Positions 46,691 through 60,189 are shown, numbered from the stretch's first letter. The stretch is DNA of 64,000 nt from Stictocephala bisonia (GCA_035578905.1 JAQJVL010000160.1:1153560-1217559), one strand, 5' to 3'. Notes: generated from the sequence alone by a model not told the origin. Numbers and translations are program-made.

Positions 46691-47257
46691 AAGGTATGCA
46701 AATGAATTGTACTTGTCAAATGTTATGTTTCCCGCAAACATGTAGTGTTGACAGAGTGACCATAAAAACGTATACAACTTTAACACAATAATCTTTCCAG
46801 TAATGAGTTAAGCACATAAATACTGTCCCCATGTTTGGAGAGAGGTCTTATACAATTGTAAACAAAATAATGGGCGGTGTTCTACTTAACGTTTTAAGCT
46901 TCCTTTTAATCTATGATCCAAAACTGTATAGGCCAAGAGTATTAGGAGTTTTATGAGGAGGAGTTTTATTTATTAATGAAACTACCAGCTATTAACAGTT
47001 TGTTGTTCTCCACATGGAGTTGGCGCTGGTCAAATTTCTATAGTCTTAAAATATAAATGTATTTGTGGCCAATCCTTTTCCTGCTTATTGAAATTTTTAT
47101 CGAGGACATAATGGGTCCTAACCATTAATGATTCCCATAAAGTAATTTAGGTATTTTATTATTGACATGATACAACATATTACATGAATATTATCATTAC
47201 TGTTTTTTATGTATTTTGAATATTATTCACGTAAATAAAACCGGTATTTTGTTTTAG
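46691..47257 (+). other. end of intron 11: no feature
   Basis: AT-rich up to the TTTTAG acceptor. Confidence 0.55.
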
Positions 47258-50200
47258 GTTCTGCGGTATCCGGTATAGGATCGGGAGCATACTTGGGATC
47301 TTACGGTTCTGGAAGTAATGCCTTAGGAGCTGGATCTTACTCTGGAGGATCAGGAGCGTATGGAGGAGTCGGAAGTGGATCTTATATCGCCGGAGGAGCA
47401 GGTTTGGGCTATGGCTCAGGAGGTTTAGCGAGTGGATCACACCAGTCTAGCTCTGTAAGTGGATCAGGAATTGGATACAATGGTCTTGGCTACCAATCTG
47501 GAGAAGGAGGTGCTGGAAGTGGAGCGTACAACGCAGCTTTTGGAAGTAAAACTGGTGTTTACTCGACAGGTGGTACTGATGGAACAGGTTATAAGACAAC
47601 GTCCTACTCCGCAGGAAGTGGAATAAATAGTGGTTCTATTGGTGGGGCGTACTCTTCGGGATCTAATTTTGGGGCTGGATATAATGCAGGAAGTGCAGGA
47701 TACGGTGGATCTACTGCTGGAGGAGCTGACTATTCAGGAGCGAATGCTGGGTCTGCATATAAGGCAGGAAGTGTAGGATACGGTGGATCTACTGGAGGAG
47801 CTGACTATTCAGGAGCGAATGCTGGGTCTGCATATAAGGCAGGAAGTGTAGGATACGGTGGATCTACTGGAGGAGCTTACTATTCAGGAGCGAATGCTGG
47901 GTCTGCATATAAGGCAGGAAGTGTAGGATACGGTGGATCTACTGCTGGAGGAGCTTACTCCTCAAGTACACGATTTGGTAATGCTGGATCTTACGGAAGT
48001 GGTGCCTACTTGGGTGCTGGTTACTCAGGAGCGTATGCTGATAACTCAGGAGCTTATGTTGAAGACAATTCTGGTGCGTACATTCACGATAGTACTGGAG
48101 ATACTGGTGGACTATACACCGGAAAAGAGTCATATGGAGGACAATACATTGGAGGCTATGTTGCTGGAGGAGCTTATGTACCTGGAATCTATGACAATGG
48201 AGCTTATCGTGGATCAGAGTCCTCTGGAGGCCAATACAAGCATCAGTATGTTGGAGGTGGTGCCTACTCAGGCTCTTACGACAAAGGAGCATATTTCGGC
48301 AGTGGTTCCAACTATGGAAAGTACAAGGAAGAATACGATGGTGGTGCATACTCAGCTAAATATGATGGAGCTGCGTACACTGGACAATATGATAGTGGAG
48401 CGTACTCAGGAAAATACGATGGAGGTGATTACTCTGGGAAATATGATGGAGGTGCTTACTCTGGTAAATACGATGGAGGTGCCTACTCTGGGAAATATGA
48501 TGGAGGTGCATACTCTGGGAAATATGATGGAGGTGCTTACTCTGGGAAATATGATGGAGGTGCTTACTCTGGGAAGTACGACGCAGGGTCTTACAAGGGC
48601 GCTTCAGACTCAAATGACTATCGTGGCGGTGACTACTATTCTGGAGGCTCAGTTTCGTATCAAGGAGGCTACAAGGTTCCTTCAGCTGTCGTAACCGATC
48701 AAGGGCATGGATATAATGTTGTTGGGCACAAACCTGCTGTTGGATTAGTGGGTCTCGATGCTGTGAAAGTTACAGGAGGAGATTTACATTCAGGAGGTTA
48801 TGTTAGCAGTTACGTCACGCCTTCTCCTGTGCCAGCTGTCTCTGTAACTCCTATTGCTCCAGTAGTGTCTACATACTCTTCAGTAACGCCTACACCGATA
48901 TCCATTTCCACCTACAGGGGCTCGACTATTCAGCCGACCACTCCAAGACCTTTAACTTACTATCCAGTGGTATCAAGTCCAGTAACACCAGTTACCGCAA
49001 AGCCTCTTATTTCTTACTCCACAGTGAAACCACCAGCATATATTGAGACGTACCAACAACCATCATACGTCAAGACTGTGACACCTGCTCCAACAATCGA
49101 TATTGTGAAGACTCCTATCGTACCTGCAAGCCCAGTTACCTACACATACAGACAACCAATAGTGAAGAATGAGTATTCATCAACCGGTATCCAGTTCAGC
49201 ACTCCAGCACCTTTTGGAGTTAAATACTCATACCCACAACCAACTGTATTGAAAACACCCATCATTCCATTGAACCCAGTGCAATACTCTACTCCTGTAC
49301 CCATTGATTACTCTGTACATACTCTTAAACCTGTGTCCTATTCAACATATGCTCCACCACCAGTTATTAAGCCGTCATACACTCCAACTGTGTATAAGAC
49401 CCCTGTAGTTCCTCTGAATCCTGTACAATATTCAACTCCTTCTCCTGTCCATTTTCAATACTCTACACCTGCACCCTCGGTTAGCTATCAAACACCAGCA
49501 CCACTCAAACCAATCACCTACACCACACCAGCCCCTCCTGTCAGTTTGGAATATTCTACACCAAAGCCAGTAAAACCAGTGATCCCCATTAGACCAATTT
49601 CGTACTCAACACCCGCACCTCCAGTTGATTACAATATTCCAACTGTCTTAAAGACTCCAGTTGTTCCTCTCAATCCTGTTCAGTATTCTACACCATCGCC
49701 AATTCATTTTGAGTATTCTACTCCATCTCCTAAGCCAGTAAACCCTGTTATTTACTCAAATCCCCCTCCAGTCTTGAATTATGAGTATCATCCATCAACA
49801 CCTATAAAGCCAGCCCCTCTTAAGCCTGTAGCATACGCTGGACCTGAATATCTACCACCTGCGCCAATTCAGCCTGTGAAGCCGCTAAGGCCCATAACAT
49901 ACACAACTCCAGCTCCCGTATTTACCTACGAATACTCGGCTCCAGCAGTGAAACCCGTGGTACCAGCAGTACTGAAGACCCCAGTTGTGCCGTTGAATCC
50001 TATTCAGTATACAACACCAGCTCCAGTTGTTTTTGAGTATTCCACACCTGCTCCAGTGCCAGTGAAACCTCTGAGGCCTATAACGTATACAACTCCAGCT
50101 CCTCAAGTACACTACGAATATCACCCACCAGCTCCCGTCCAACCTCTAAGGCCAATTTCATATACTACGCCTTCTACGACAAGCTACGAATATCTTCCAC

Positions 50201-53200
50201 CAGCACCGGTTCAACCTGTGAAGCCACTAAGGCCTGTAACTTACACTACGCCAGCTCCAGTAGTCAGCTACGAATACTCTGCTCCCGCAGTTAAACCTGT
50301 GATTCCATCTGTACTGAGGACTCCAGTAGTCCCACTGAACCCTATTCAATATACAACACCAGCACCGGTTCAGTTTGAGTATTCTACACCAGCTCCAGTT
50401 CCAGTGAAACCTTTAAGGCCCATTTCGTACTCAACTCCAGCCCCTTCAATAAATTATGAATATCACCCACCTGCACCAGTTCAACCTGTAAGGCCTCTAA
50501 GGCCTATCACTTACACTACTCCTGCTCCAGTAGTCAGCTACGAATACTCTGCTCCCGCAGTTAAACCTGTGATTCCATCTGTACTGAGGACTCCAGTAGT
50601 CCCACTGAACCCTATTCAATACACAACACCAGCACCAGTTCAGTTTGAGTATTCTACACCAGCTCCAGTTCCATTGAAGCCTCTAAGGCCGGTTTCATAC
50701 TCAACTCCAGCCCCTTCAATAAATTATGAATCTCACCCACCTGCACCAGTTCAACCTGTAAGGCCTCTAAGGCCTATCACTTACACTACACCAGCTCCAG
50801 TAGTCAGCTACGAATACTCTGCTCCCGCAGTTAAACCTGTGATTCCATCTGTACTGAGGACTCCAGTAGTCCCACTGAACCCTATTCAATACACAACACC
50901 AGCACCAGTTCAGTTTGAGTATTCTACACCAGCTCCAGTTCCATTGAAGCCTCTAAGGCCGGTTTCATACTCAACTCCAGCCCCTGCAATAAATTATGAA
51001 TATCATCCACCTGCACCAGTACAACCTTTAAAGCCTCTGAGGCCTTTCACTTACACTACACCAGCTCCAGTGGTCAGCTATGAATACTCAGCTCCTGCGG
51101 TGAAACCTGTGATTCCTTCAGTGTTAAAGACTCCAGTAGTGCCATTGAATCCTATTCAATACACCACTCCAGCACCAGTTCAGTTTGAATATTCGACACC
51201 AGCTCCAGTTCCAGTGAGACCACTTAGGCCAATTTCATACTCGACTCCAGCCCCTGCAATAAATTATGAATATCATCCACCTGCACCAGCCAAGCCTCTA
51301 AGGCCTATTACTTACACAACATCAAGACCCGATATCAATTACGAATATCTTCCACCAGCACCAGTGCAACCTGTGAAGCCTCTAAGGCCTATTACTTACA
51401 CCACTCCAGCACCTATGGTCAGCTACGAATACTCTGCTCCAGCAGTTAAACCTGTGGTTCCAGCGGTACTAAAGTCACCAGTCGTCCCATTGAATCCCAT
51501 TCAATACACAACACCAGCACCGGTTCATTTTGAATATTCAACACCAGCTCCAGTTCCAGTGAGGCCACTAAGGCCAATTTCATACACAACTCCAGCCCCT
51601 GTGGTAAACTATGAATATCTTCCACAAGCACCAATTCAAACACCGAAGCCTTTTAGGCCTGTTACATACACAACTCCTGCCCCTGATGTAAGATATGAAT
51701 ACGGTCTTCGTGAACCAGTACAACCACTTAAGCCAATATCTATTTCTTCACCAGCACCTTTCTCTTATGGCTTTAAATACCAGCCTGTTAAGCAAGTTCC
51801 CACGGTTCTGAAGACTCCTGTTGTTCCACTGAATCCTGTGCAGTATACCACCCCTGCACCAGCTATTTTTGAATATTCCACGCAACAAACTGTAAAACCG
51901 TTGAGACCAGTAACATACACAACATCAGCGCCTGTCGTTAGTTATGAATACTCCTCCACTCCATCTCCTATATCTCCGGTTACCTTTAAGTCTACTTCTT
52001 ACATTAAGCCGATTCCGACAGTTTTGAAGACTCCAGCTGTGCCACTCAACCCTATCCAATACTCGACTCCCGCACCTGTTGTGAATCAATTCAGATTCGG
52101 ATCAGCTTATGACAATTCAGAGGTTTACTATCAACCTGAAGTCCGTTACAAGCAGCCATCTTATGTCAAGACTCAACTAGTTGATGAAGGTTATAACTAT
52201 CCAAAGCCTACAGTGAAATTTGTTGAGACGCCAAAGATCGTAACCACCACTACTACATACTCTGAACCTTCTGAGCCTGTAACTCCTATTTACAAACAAG
52301 TGTATGACTACGTTAAAACTCCTTTGGTTTCAGCTTACGATAAGGTCTTAAATGCTATAAGCTATAGTACCACCCCTGCTCCTCTTCCCGTTCAAACAGT
52401 AACACAATCCCCAGTTTCTTATGCTCCAGTCAATGTTGGACCTTCCTATAAGAGGCCGGCCCTAGTCAAAACTCCTTCTATCCCTGTGACTCCAGTTGCT
52501 GTTGTACCTGAATATCAAAAGGTACTAAATGTTGTGAAGGCTACAACTACTCCATCGCCTGTCTATGTGAACCATTACACTAGCACATATGAGCCAGAAT
52601 TTGTACCTGTATCTTCACCTAGGCCTGTCATCTACAAGCAAAAACCAGCTGTTCTTACTCAGCCTGCTTATGTCAAGGACTACTCTTACGAGGAAAATGT
52701 TGAAGACTTGTATGATTCTGTCAAAAATGACTTTGGAACGAGGTTGGGAGGTGGGTATGAGGAGGGTTACGTATATAATCAACAGAAAGTTGAAGTTCCC
52801 CAAGTCAACGTGTATACGTCAACAACTCCGGCTCCAGTCACATTTGTAAAGGAAACCTACAAGGTAAGAAAACCCGTGAAGACTTTTGTCGAAACATATG
52901 AGCAACCCACATTATCTGTAGGTTTTGGTGCAGATGGTTACGAGGGAGGGTCATTTTACTCTACTTCCCCTAAACCAGTGACATCCTCCGAAGCTACATT
53001 TGGTGAACAATATCACAAAGAAACATCTTTCACTGGATATACTGGGCATGAGGGTGATTCAATTAGTTACGAGGAGGTAGCTCAACCTGTTCCTGTGGTC
53101 ACATCCACAACCCAAGCCCCAACCGTTAAGATCACCACAGCTCGAGTAAGCCTTCCAGTTGCACCCGAAGGTGGTTACTACGTGCGGAAACAAAAAGTAA

Positions 53201-54183
53201 GAGTCAGGCCTGTAGTTACAACAGAAAACTATCCAGACATTTACTCTTCAACTTACACCCCTTCGACTGTCTCTACCACAACATTTGCTCCCACCTATTC
53301 ATACTCTACAACTCCCTCACCGGCAGTTACTTTCTCCACAACTGGACACCCAGATGACGAAGTGGATGTGGAAGGTGAAGACGAAGAATTGGATGGAGTG
53401 AAACTATTAGAAGGCTACAACGGACAGTTTGGAAGTGTAGTTAGTGGAGGTTACTCAGCGTCTAGCACAGTAGCCAGTATTGAGGATGGAGAAGCTATTG
53501 TTGGTGTTTTGAAGAAGGGAAAAATCACGTACGATGGAAGAAGAACGAAAACTAAGGTTGTTGTTGTTTCCAAGTTGAGTGACTTCAACCCCCTTCTGGT
53601 TGGAAAGTTGGGAGCCGAATGCAGCTGCAATAGCGACTCTAACTCTTTAACCATCAGAAAGAGCAAATACAGAGGATCTGGCAGACTCTTTGTCCCCTCA
53701 AAAGACTCTACTATCCCCGATCAGCAACTGGTAGACACCTACTTAACCAGCACTTCAACAGTAGCACCATTCGTAGCCAATGCTCAATCTTCAGCCTACG
53801 AATCTTCATCTTCCTACGAATCGTCATCCTACGATTCACCAGTTGTTGAGATTAGGCCACTAAGGAAGAAGACTAGAGTATATTCTACCACTACTACTTC
53901 TCCGATCTATGCGGAAGACAATCTAGTATCAGAAGGACCCACGTTCATTCCAGCCAGTGGGGACAGAGTGAAATCCGACTCAGTTGAGTGTAAACGAGCC
54001 GGTTTGTTCAGGCATCCAAACAAATGTAACAAATTCTACTCTTGCAACTGGGACCAATGGAAGAAGAAGTTCACCCTCCACGAATTCAAGTGTCCAATCC
54101 ACCTTGCCTATGACGTCAACCTTGGTGCCTGTAACTGGCCCTCAAAGGGCCCAGCGTGTGCTGAAGATAGTCTCCTGGTTTAG
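47258..54183 (+). CDS. giant terminal exon: Gly/Tyr repeats, Pro-rich repeats, ChtBD2-3
   Basis: Two bases complete Gly; then 2,307 codons run to TAG at 54181. (1) 47260-48700: Gly/Tyr/Ser-rich, with three to four copies of a 25-27-residue unit (AGSAYKAGSVGYGGSTGG) and about nine copies of YDGGAYSGK. (2) 48820-52080: Pro-rich, built on PVVPLNPIQYTTPAP and PLRPITYTTPAP, with 270-bp (90-residue) repeats in register at 50263, 50533, 50803 and 51073. (3) 52080-53400: Thr/Val/Pro linker with an acidic patch (DDEVDVEGEDEELDG). (4) 53400-53700: non-repetitive segment with GVLKKGKITYDGRRTK and LGAECSCNSDSNSLTIR, no known domain. (5) 53984-54165: peritrophin-A domain with six Cys (VECKRAGLFRHPNKCNKFYS, CPIHLAYD, CNWP). 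The abundant Tyr would allow cross-linking in a matrix; that is an inference. Long frames on the other strand or phases here are repeat shadows. Confidence 0.95.
50263..51342 (+). repeat. 270-bp in-frame tandem repeats inside the terminal exon
   Basis: The segment TAGTCAGCTACGAATACTCT recurs at exactly 270-base steps (50261, 50531, 50801), with a TGGTCAGCTATGAATACTCA variant at 51071. Copies two and three are nearly identical, so they arose or were homogenised recently. Each unit adds 90 residues of Pro-rich sequence. Confidence 0.9.
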
Positions 54184-55377
54184 AACTAATTAATTGTAAT
54201 TCTGATTGATTCAAACAGATAATCAAAAACCTATTTTCATTCAAATCGGCGTCAATTATAACTGCCATATTTAATTTAATTTGCATTAATTGGAACTCTA
54301 CTGATCTTAAACCATGTTGCCTACAATACGTTTTTAAGAAAATACTTTTATAATTTTTTTAATATAGTGATGAATTTATTACAACTTGGACGTGTTCAGG
54401 GGTAGGTTAATGAATTAATATAATAGAGTAGTCATTATATGACGAGATAATTCAAAAACCCTTCTTTTATTTTTTAAATACCATCAATTTTCTGATCATT
54501 TATTTTAACTAGTGCCATTTCATACGATAATTAATTTAAGCTATACCTACTTTTTTTAATTTAAGATTGGTATTTTTTTATGATTCACCCAACTTGTAAG
54601 TAGCTTCTTAGATTTGTTAATTTTTAATTATTTCTTGAGACAAAATGTAGCTGGGAATCAAAATACTTGTTTACAATCCAAACAAGCGTAAATCAGGGTT
54701 ATAAAACCACGTACTGCCATTACATTGCCATTTTCCCTCTCTTTCTTAATAACTTATATACATTTATGTACATATTTATTTTAACTCATCTTTATTGATT
54801 GTTTGGTTTTGTCTAAGTATTTCTAGAATCTGTGAGTATTTTTTATCATTTTGTAATATATTAATGAATTTTTAGCGTGAATGTGTAAGTGCTAGGACTA
54901 GATTAAGTGATAAAGTGTAAATGTGATTGAATATCTCGATTTTATTTTTATATTCCCTACATCTCTAGGTTTAAGAGTATTACAATAATTGTTGGATACG
55001 ATTGTACCAACATGTATAACCTTATCAAAGTATTTCGGAAAAAAGAAAGTGGATAATCCAAATGGTAGTGGATAAGTGGGTGAGTAGTATATGTTATGTT
55101 TATAAATCTACGACATTGGCAACAGCATTACTGTAGCCCAGCGATGCTACAAAAATAATTTTTGAATATTTTTATTTCAATGAGATTTAGAAAAGAGCGG
55201 TGCGACGCACTGTGAACTTAAAGTGCGAGACACACACAGCGCTTTACTGATAACGCCGCAACAGCGGTAGGACAAGGGATTAAACGGGAGTTACACACTG
55301 GACCGAAAAATTAACGATCGTTTTGTCTGCTATCTGCAACTTCTGAGCCGAACTTTAATTTGTATAGTTCATTAAAT
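54184..55377 (+). other. 3' UTR and flank of the GH18-like gene
   Basis: AT-rich. I find no AATAAA or ATTAAA in the first ~800 bases after the stop, so the polyadenylation site is not placed; a variant signal or a long 3' UTR is possible. A GC-richer stretch at 55190-55340 precedes the MADF-like coding sequence and could be its promoter. Confidence 0.45.
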
Positions 55378-55604
55378 ATGGCTCATGATATTGATAAAGA
55401 ATTTCTCATACTTAAATTCAAGAAAGGCCCGTTCTATGTGATAAAACATTTAATAAATTTAAAGACAGAAATTCAACAAATAATGCGTGCCGTGAAGTGT
55501 TTCTTCACTTTATAAATGATTTTGACGAATTAGAGGGCGTTGAAAACAATAAACTCGTTAATTTCCAATATATTCCATATGTAAACACCATTTGGTTATT
55601 TTAA
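55378..55604 (+). pseudogene. MADF-domain (Adf-1-like) coding fragment with frameshift
   Basis: ATG at 55378 starts MAHDIDKEFLIL. After a one-base shift near 55410 another frame continues QERPVLCDKTFNKFKDRNST, NNACREVFLHFINDFDELEG, to a TAA near 55604. 'FLIxLIxxRPxLxDKxxxxxKD' followed by the Ala-Cys/Trp-Arg-Glu-Val helix is the MADF DNA-binding domain. A possible donor (CATAT/GTAAAC at 55581) suggests it was a first exon. The frameshift and lack of further exons suggest a decayed gene or transposon-borne MADF protein. Confidence 0.6.
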
Positions 55605-56020
55605 TTACGTTAGGTTAAATTTTATGAGGATGGTTATGTTAGGTCAGAATAGGTTAGGTTGGATATTTCGGTTAGTTAGGTTAGATTAAAGTAGGTAACG
55701 TTAAACTTGGCTCCAAATTGATTTCTTCATTGATTTATTGGCTTACGTTTGTTTTTGTATAACCAAAGAGATTTCTGTCCACTCCAAACTCAATAAATCA
55801 AGTTAATGAAACTAGTGGCTTGTAGGGGCAAAAGGCCCTAAATAAATAAAATACAATTGTTGCTGTTAAATATTTAATGTATAGTATTGAATTATTAATA
55901 GTTTTGTAAAACTCAAACATAAAGTTGCCCATTTGTAAACACTAGTTTGTTCAGTTGAACACCAGCTTCTTAAAGGTTTGGTCTTGTGCCTTGTTATTTT
56001 GGTTATAGAACATTAACAGC
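55605..56020 (+). other. TTAGGTTAGG-like tract, then no feature
   Basis: At 55606-55690 the words GTTAGGTTA, ATAGGTTAGGTTGG and TTAGTTAGGTTAG occur, related to the insect TTAGG telomere unit but irregular. The rest is AT-rich. Confidence 0.45.
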
Positions 56021-57534
56021 GGGGCCTGTTTCACGAAAGTTACAAGTTACATATTCACCAGTAAATTTTTACATACCTGTAAAAATATCAGTTACAGGTG
56101 TTTCACAAAAACAAAGTTACAAGTCTAGTAGTAACCAGTAATAATTTACTGATTCACAAGTACAATTTCACCAATTCACTACTGTGACTTTTTACATTGT
56201 TACAAGTTACATGTTTACACTTGTTAAATGTATAACTATTTTTAACCTATAGTGAAACATACGTAAATTTTATAAGAGGACTTGTTACAATGTTTTTATT
56301 CTTTTGTGCTTGGTTTTTTTTACTCATTTTTACTCAAGTATTGTAAAAATACTAAATTTCTTTGCTTTATTACATTTTGTGCAGATATATCGTGTTGCAA
56401 TTATCACTGTATATGGGGTTGGGTAGAGGTATGGAATATATTTATTAAATTTAAAACTATTTAAAAAATTTAACGAAACTTTGTAGTTGTGTACACGTCC
56501 CTATACCAAACATTTAGACATGTTTTATTCGTTTTTTGCATAGCCAGGGGCTCACGGAGGAAGTCTTAAAATTTTTTAATACAAGCCTACCTACCTAAAG
56601 TAATACCTCATTTTAAAGGTCAGTGTTTGCACAATACAACAGTGCAAATATGAGGTCAAAAGGGTGATCCAATCATAAAATACAGCCTATCAAAGAACTA
56701 ACGTCATATAACCAATACTTCTACTTGTTTATTACTTCTTGCAGTTATAATTTTACTGACAACATATGAGAAAGTAAATAATTTTAAAACAAAAAAAAAT
56801 GCGTAGCAAATGAGTATAATAATGTTCTTAAATTATTTTCAGGTTATACTTACTGTCCAAAGTGGTTTTTATTATTTTTATTTTTGTTAAATAACATAAT
56901 TATTTTTATAACGTAGTCTTTAGTTACTATTGTAAACAATTAACAACATGCCCAACAACAGGGATAAATAAATAACCGTATTGCTAAGAAGTATTAGTTA
57001 TTATATGACATTAAATTCAACAACATATTACATATTCTTTAACAATTCATGCTTAAAACCACATTGTACTTCTTCAAGTTTTGCCAGTGTTTGTCTCTTA
57101 TGTGGACATAATCCGTCTTTATTGGCCGGGATCGAGCCAAAAGCTAATCCTTTCTCATGTACAATATTCTTTAACTTTGTCATCTTTAGTTGACGTGTTT
57201 GAATATAATCCAAATAAAAAATCTTTGCGAATTATAAATTCTTTAAAAAAATTAATGTTGCCTTTCTCTTTGTGATGGTAAAAAAATAATAATTAATTAT
57301 TATTATTAACATAGTTTTAAAGTATAATTCCAAAAGCTATGTAAATTTAAACATTAAAATAAACTTGTAACAGTAATCAGCTGACTTATGACAATTAGTC
57401 ACAACTGAGACTTTTTATTATAAAAGTAACAAGTGCTTACAAGAAACACCTGTACTTGTGAAATTGTAACTACAACTACCTAACTGTAGTGAAATAGTAA
57501 ATATGTAACTTGTAAATTTCGTCAAACAGGCCCC
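56021..57534 (+). mobile_element. 1.5-kb TIR element, GGGGCCTGTTT ends
   Basis: Left end GGGGCCTGTTTCACGAAAGT (56021) and right end AAATTTCGTCAAACAGGCCCC (to 57534) are inverted, with further matching over ~95 bases (TTACAAGTTACATATT, ACAGGTGTTTC). The interior is AT-rich. A 61-codon minus-strand frame at 57028-57213 (KGLAFGSIPANKDGLCPHKR) may be a coding remnant. GGGCCTGTTTCAC-type ends occur in several DNA transposon families, possibly PIF/Harbinger; not proven here. Confidence 0.65.
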
Positions 57535-58026
57535 AGGAATATTCAATGCATATTACCACAGTATTAAACACACATAAGTTAGAAACCTTCTACCCATAAG
57601 ATTAACATAGGAACTTTGAGGGCTGATGGGGCGGAGCCCTTTAGCCGGATCACAAAACTTTCATTTTTACCACCATCTACAATATCAAATCTTTAAAATG
57701 AGCCATTTCCGAAGGCCGTAGGTGAAGTATAACGCTTGGAATTTTGACATAACCTATTTGCCTTACGAAATTATAAAATATCAGCTGGTCACAGTTGAAT
57801 CAGTTGAATAAAAAACTGCTGTTTCTTGATGACGCCACTGTGTCAGTGTCGGAAAATTTAACGACGTGAGTGTAAGCGGTACACTTCTTGACGTCATCAG
57901 TAAATAATCCGATCGTAAAAAATACGCTGTGTGTGTTTTTAACACACTTTATTTTTACCGCGTAATATTTTTGCATACTTTCTGTTTTATTGGAAGAATT
58001 TATGAATTTATTGGCCTATAATATAA
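57535..58026 (+). other. no recognised feature
   Basis: Intergenic sequence between two transposons with no supported frame. Confidence 0.5.
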
Positions 58027-60189
58027 ACTAAGGGAATTCTTATTTCAAGAGAAAAACTCAAATTATTTAACAAAATATTTGTAACAACCCAAAACGAAAA
58101 TTTCATAACCTTTTTCAGAAGATATAGGAGAATTTATAGAAAAGTCATACAAGCTGCTAAAGCCTATCATGCCAATAAAGTTTTGAGCAATAGTGAGAAT
58201 TTTTCAAAAAGCACTTGGAAAATTATTAACTCGTCAGCACAACAGTCAAAATTATTCAATAAATCCAAACCGATTGAAATAAAAATTGGTGAAGAAATAG
58301 TTCAAAATAAATCAATTGTAGCAAAAGAAGTTAACAAATATTTTACCACTGTAGCTTTACCGGACACAATGTATAACAAACCCCAATTCATAAACTATAT
58401 TTTAGAACCAGTTACATCTATGGCCTTGACCCCGGTATGTGAGAAGGAGGTGGCTAGTACCATTCAGAGACTACGCCAAAAAAAAAAACCTGCGATGCCA
58501 ATGGGTTGTCTGTACGGCTTTTAAAACAGTGCTGTCAGCACTTGCTGAAGCCACTCACAAAATTGATAAATTTTTCATTTGAATCAGGACGTTTTCCGTC
58601 ACTTTTGAAGACAGCAAAAGTTATTCCAATTTACAAAAAAGACGACCCTTTACTGAAGAGCAATTATCGTCCAATTTCAATTCTTCCTGTCTTTAGTAAG
58701 ATTTACGAAAGGATCTTCTATGATAGACTTTCAAGCTTCATGAAGAGTCACAATTTATTGAATCCGGAGCAATTTGGATTTAGAAAGGAAAGATCCACAA
58801 TTGATGCAATCAATAAACTTTTAGACACTGTTGTTGATGGCTTGGAGGGTAAAGAACAAGTGCTTAGTATTTTTCTTGACCTCTCCAAAGCATTTGATTG
58901 TGTGCATCATGAGACACTGTTGCACCTTTTAGAAAAATCTGGAGTTAGAGGTTTACCACACAGCTGGCTAACTTCCTATCTTAAAGATCGGAACCAGTGG
59001 TTACAGATTTCAAATGTAACTTCAAATAAAAATAGAATGCTTCATGGAGTCCCCCAGGGTTCGATCCTAGGGCCACTTCTTTTTTTAATCTATGTCTGCA
59101 GATTGAATACAGTGATCCAGAATGGAGAACTGATTCAATATGCCGATGATACGACTCTCTGTATTAAAGGAAAAACATCCAAAGAATTAGAAATCACAGC
59201 TTTTATAGAGCTAAGTTCTTGCATTCAACATTTCAGTGAACTGAATCTAAAATCAAACCAAACCAAATCCACCGTAATCAGTTTTTGTCTCCGACAGCAG
59301 GAACTCCATTCTTAATCTCATGTCTTCTTGGATGACACTCTTTTAGAGGTGGTAAATTCTACATAATTCCTTGGAATGTTCCTTGATAGGGGACTAACAT
59401 GGGACGATCATATTGACCACGTTTGTGGTAAAGTTGCTTCAGGCATATATGCGTTGCGCAATCTTGCAAAGTTCTGTGTGCCTAACGTCTTAATCATGGT
59501 CTACTATGGCATGGTGCATTCACATCTGGCATACGGAGTGAGACTTTGGGGAGGTTGTGCAAAAAGCAAAATGGAAAGAGTTTTTAAACTTCAAAAAAAG
59601 GCTGTCAGAATGATTGCTAAATTAAACCACAGAGAGTCGTGCCGGAATTCTTTTAGGGAGTTAAAATTGCTGACTTTACCTTGCCTTTATATGTATGAGG
59701 TGATGCTATACTGCAGATCACGTTCTTCCTTGATTCGTGGCAGAAACGTTCACCAATACTATACTAGAGGCAGGGACAACCTCCGAACACAGCAAAACAG
59801 ATTGGCACTATCAGACCACATGCCACATCAGGTTGGTGTCAGACTAATCAACAAACTCCCTGAAGGATTTCCAATTAATAACCAAACTCAATTCAAAACT
59901 CGACTTAGACACCTCTTGGTGTCTAAAGCGTTCTATTCTGTGGATGAGTTCATGATGAGTCGCTGGGAAGACTAAGATTAAATAGCAGGACAGGAAGGCA
60001 GTGTGATTGTGGCTGTATGAATGTTAGATATATATGTTGCTTCCCGCATTGAATGTGGAGTGAATGACAATTTGTTGTTTAGTTTTAGAATTTTAATAAA
60101 TTTTATATATTATACTTATATTATGTTGACGATTGCATGACATGTCTAAAATTGTTAATACGCAATAAAAAGTTTATTTATTTATTTGT
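58027..60189 (+). mobile_element. 5'-truncated jockey-like LINE with broken reverse transcriptase
   Basis: Coding similarity starts at 58027 (TKGILISREKLKLFNKIF) and runs to TAA after 59972. Reverse-transcriptase motifs are present: YKKDDPLLKSNYRPISILP, FGFRKERSTIDAI, FLDLSKAFDCVHHETLL, GVPQGSILGPLLF and the active-site QYADDTTL. Three breaks are visible: a frameshift at an A run (58478-58488), a frameshift/stop near 59311, and an in-frame TAA near 59363. It ends with AATAAAAAGTTTATTTATTT at about 60164. The endonuclease domain is missing. It is the same broad type as the fragments at 177, 24487, 44053 and 46040. Confidence 0.92.

Noticed and set aside
47933..48694. 253-codon frame in a second phase of the terminal exon
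   Set aside because: It is the shadow of the Gly/Tyr repeats, whose repeat lengths are multiples of three; the main frame has domain support.
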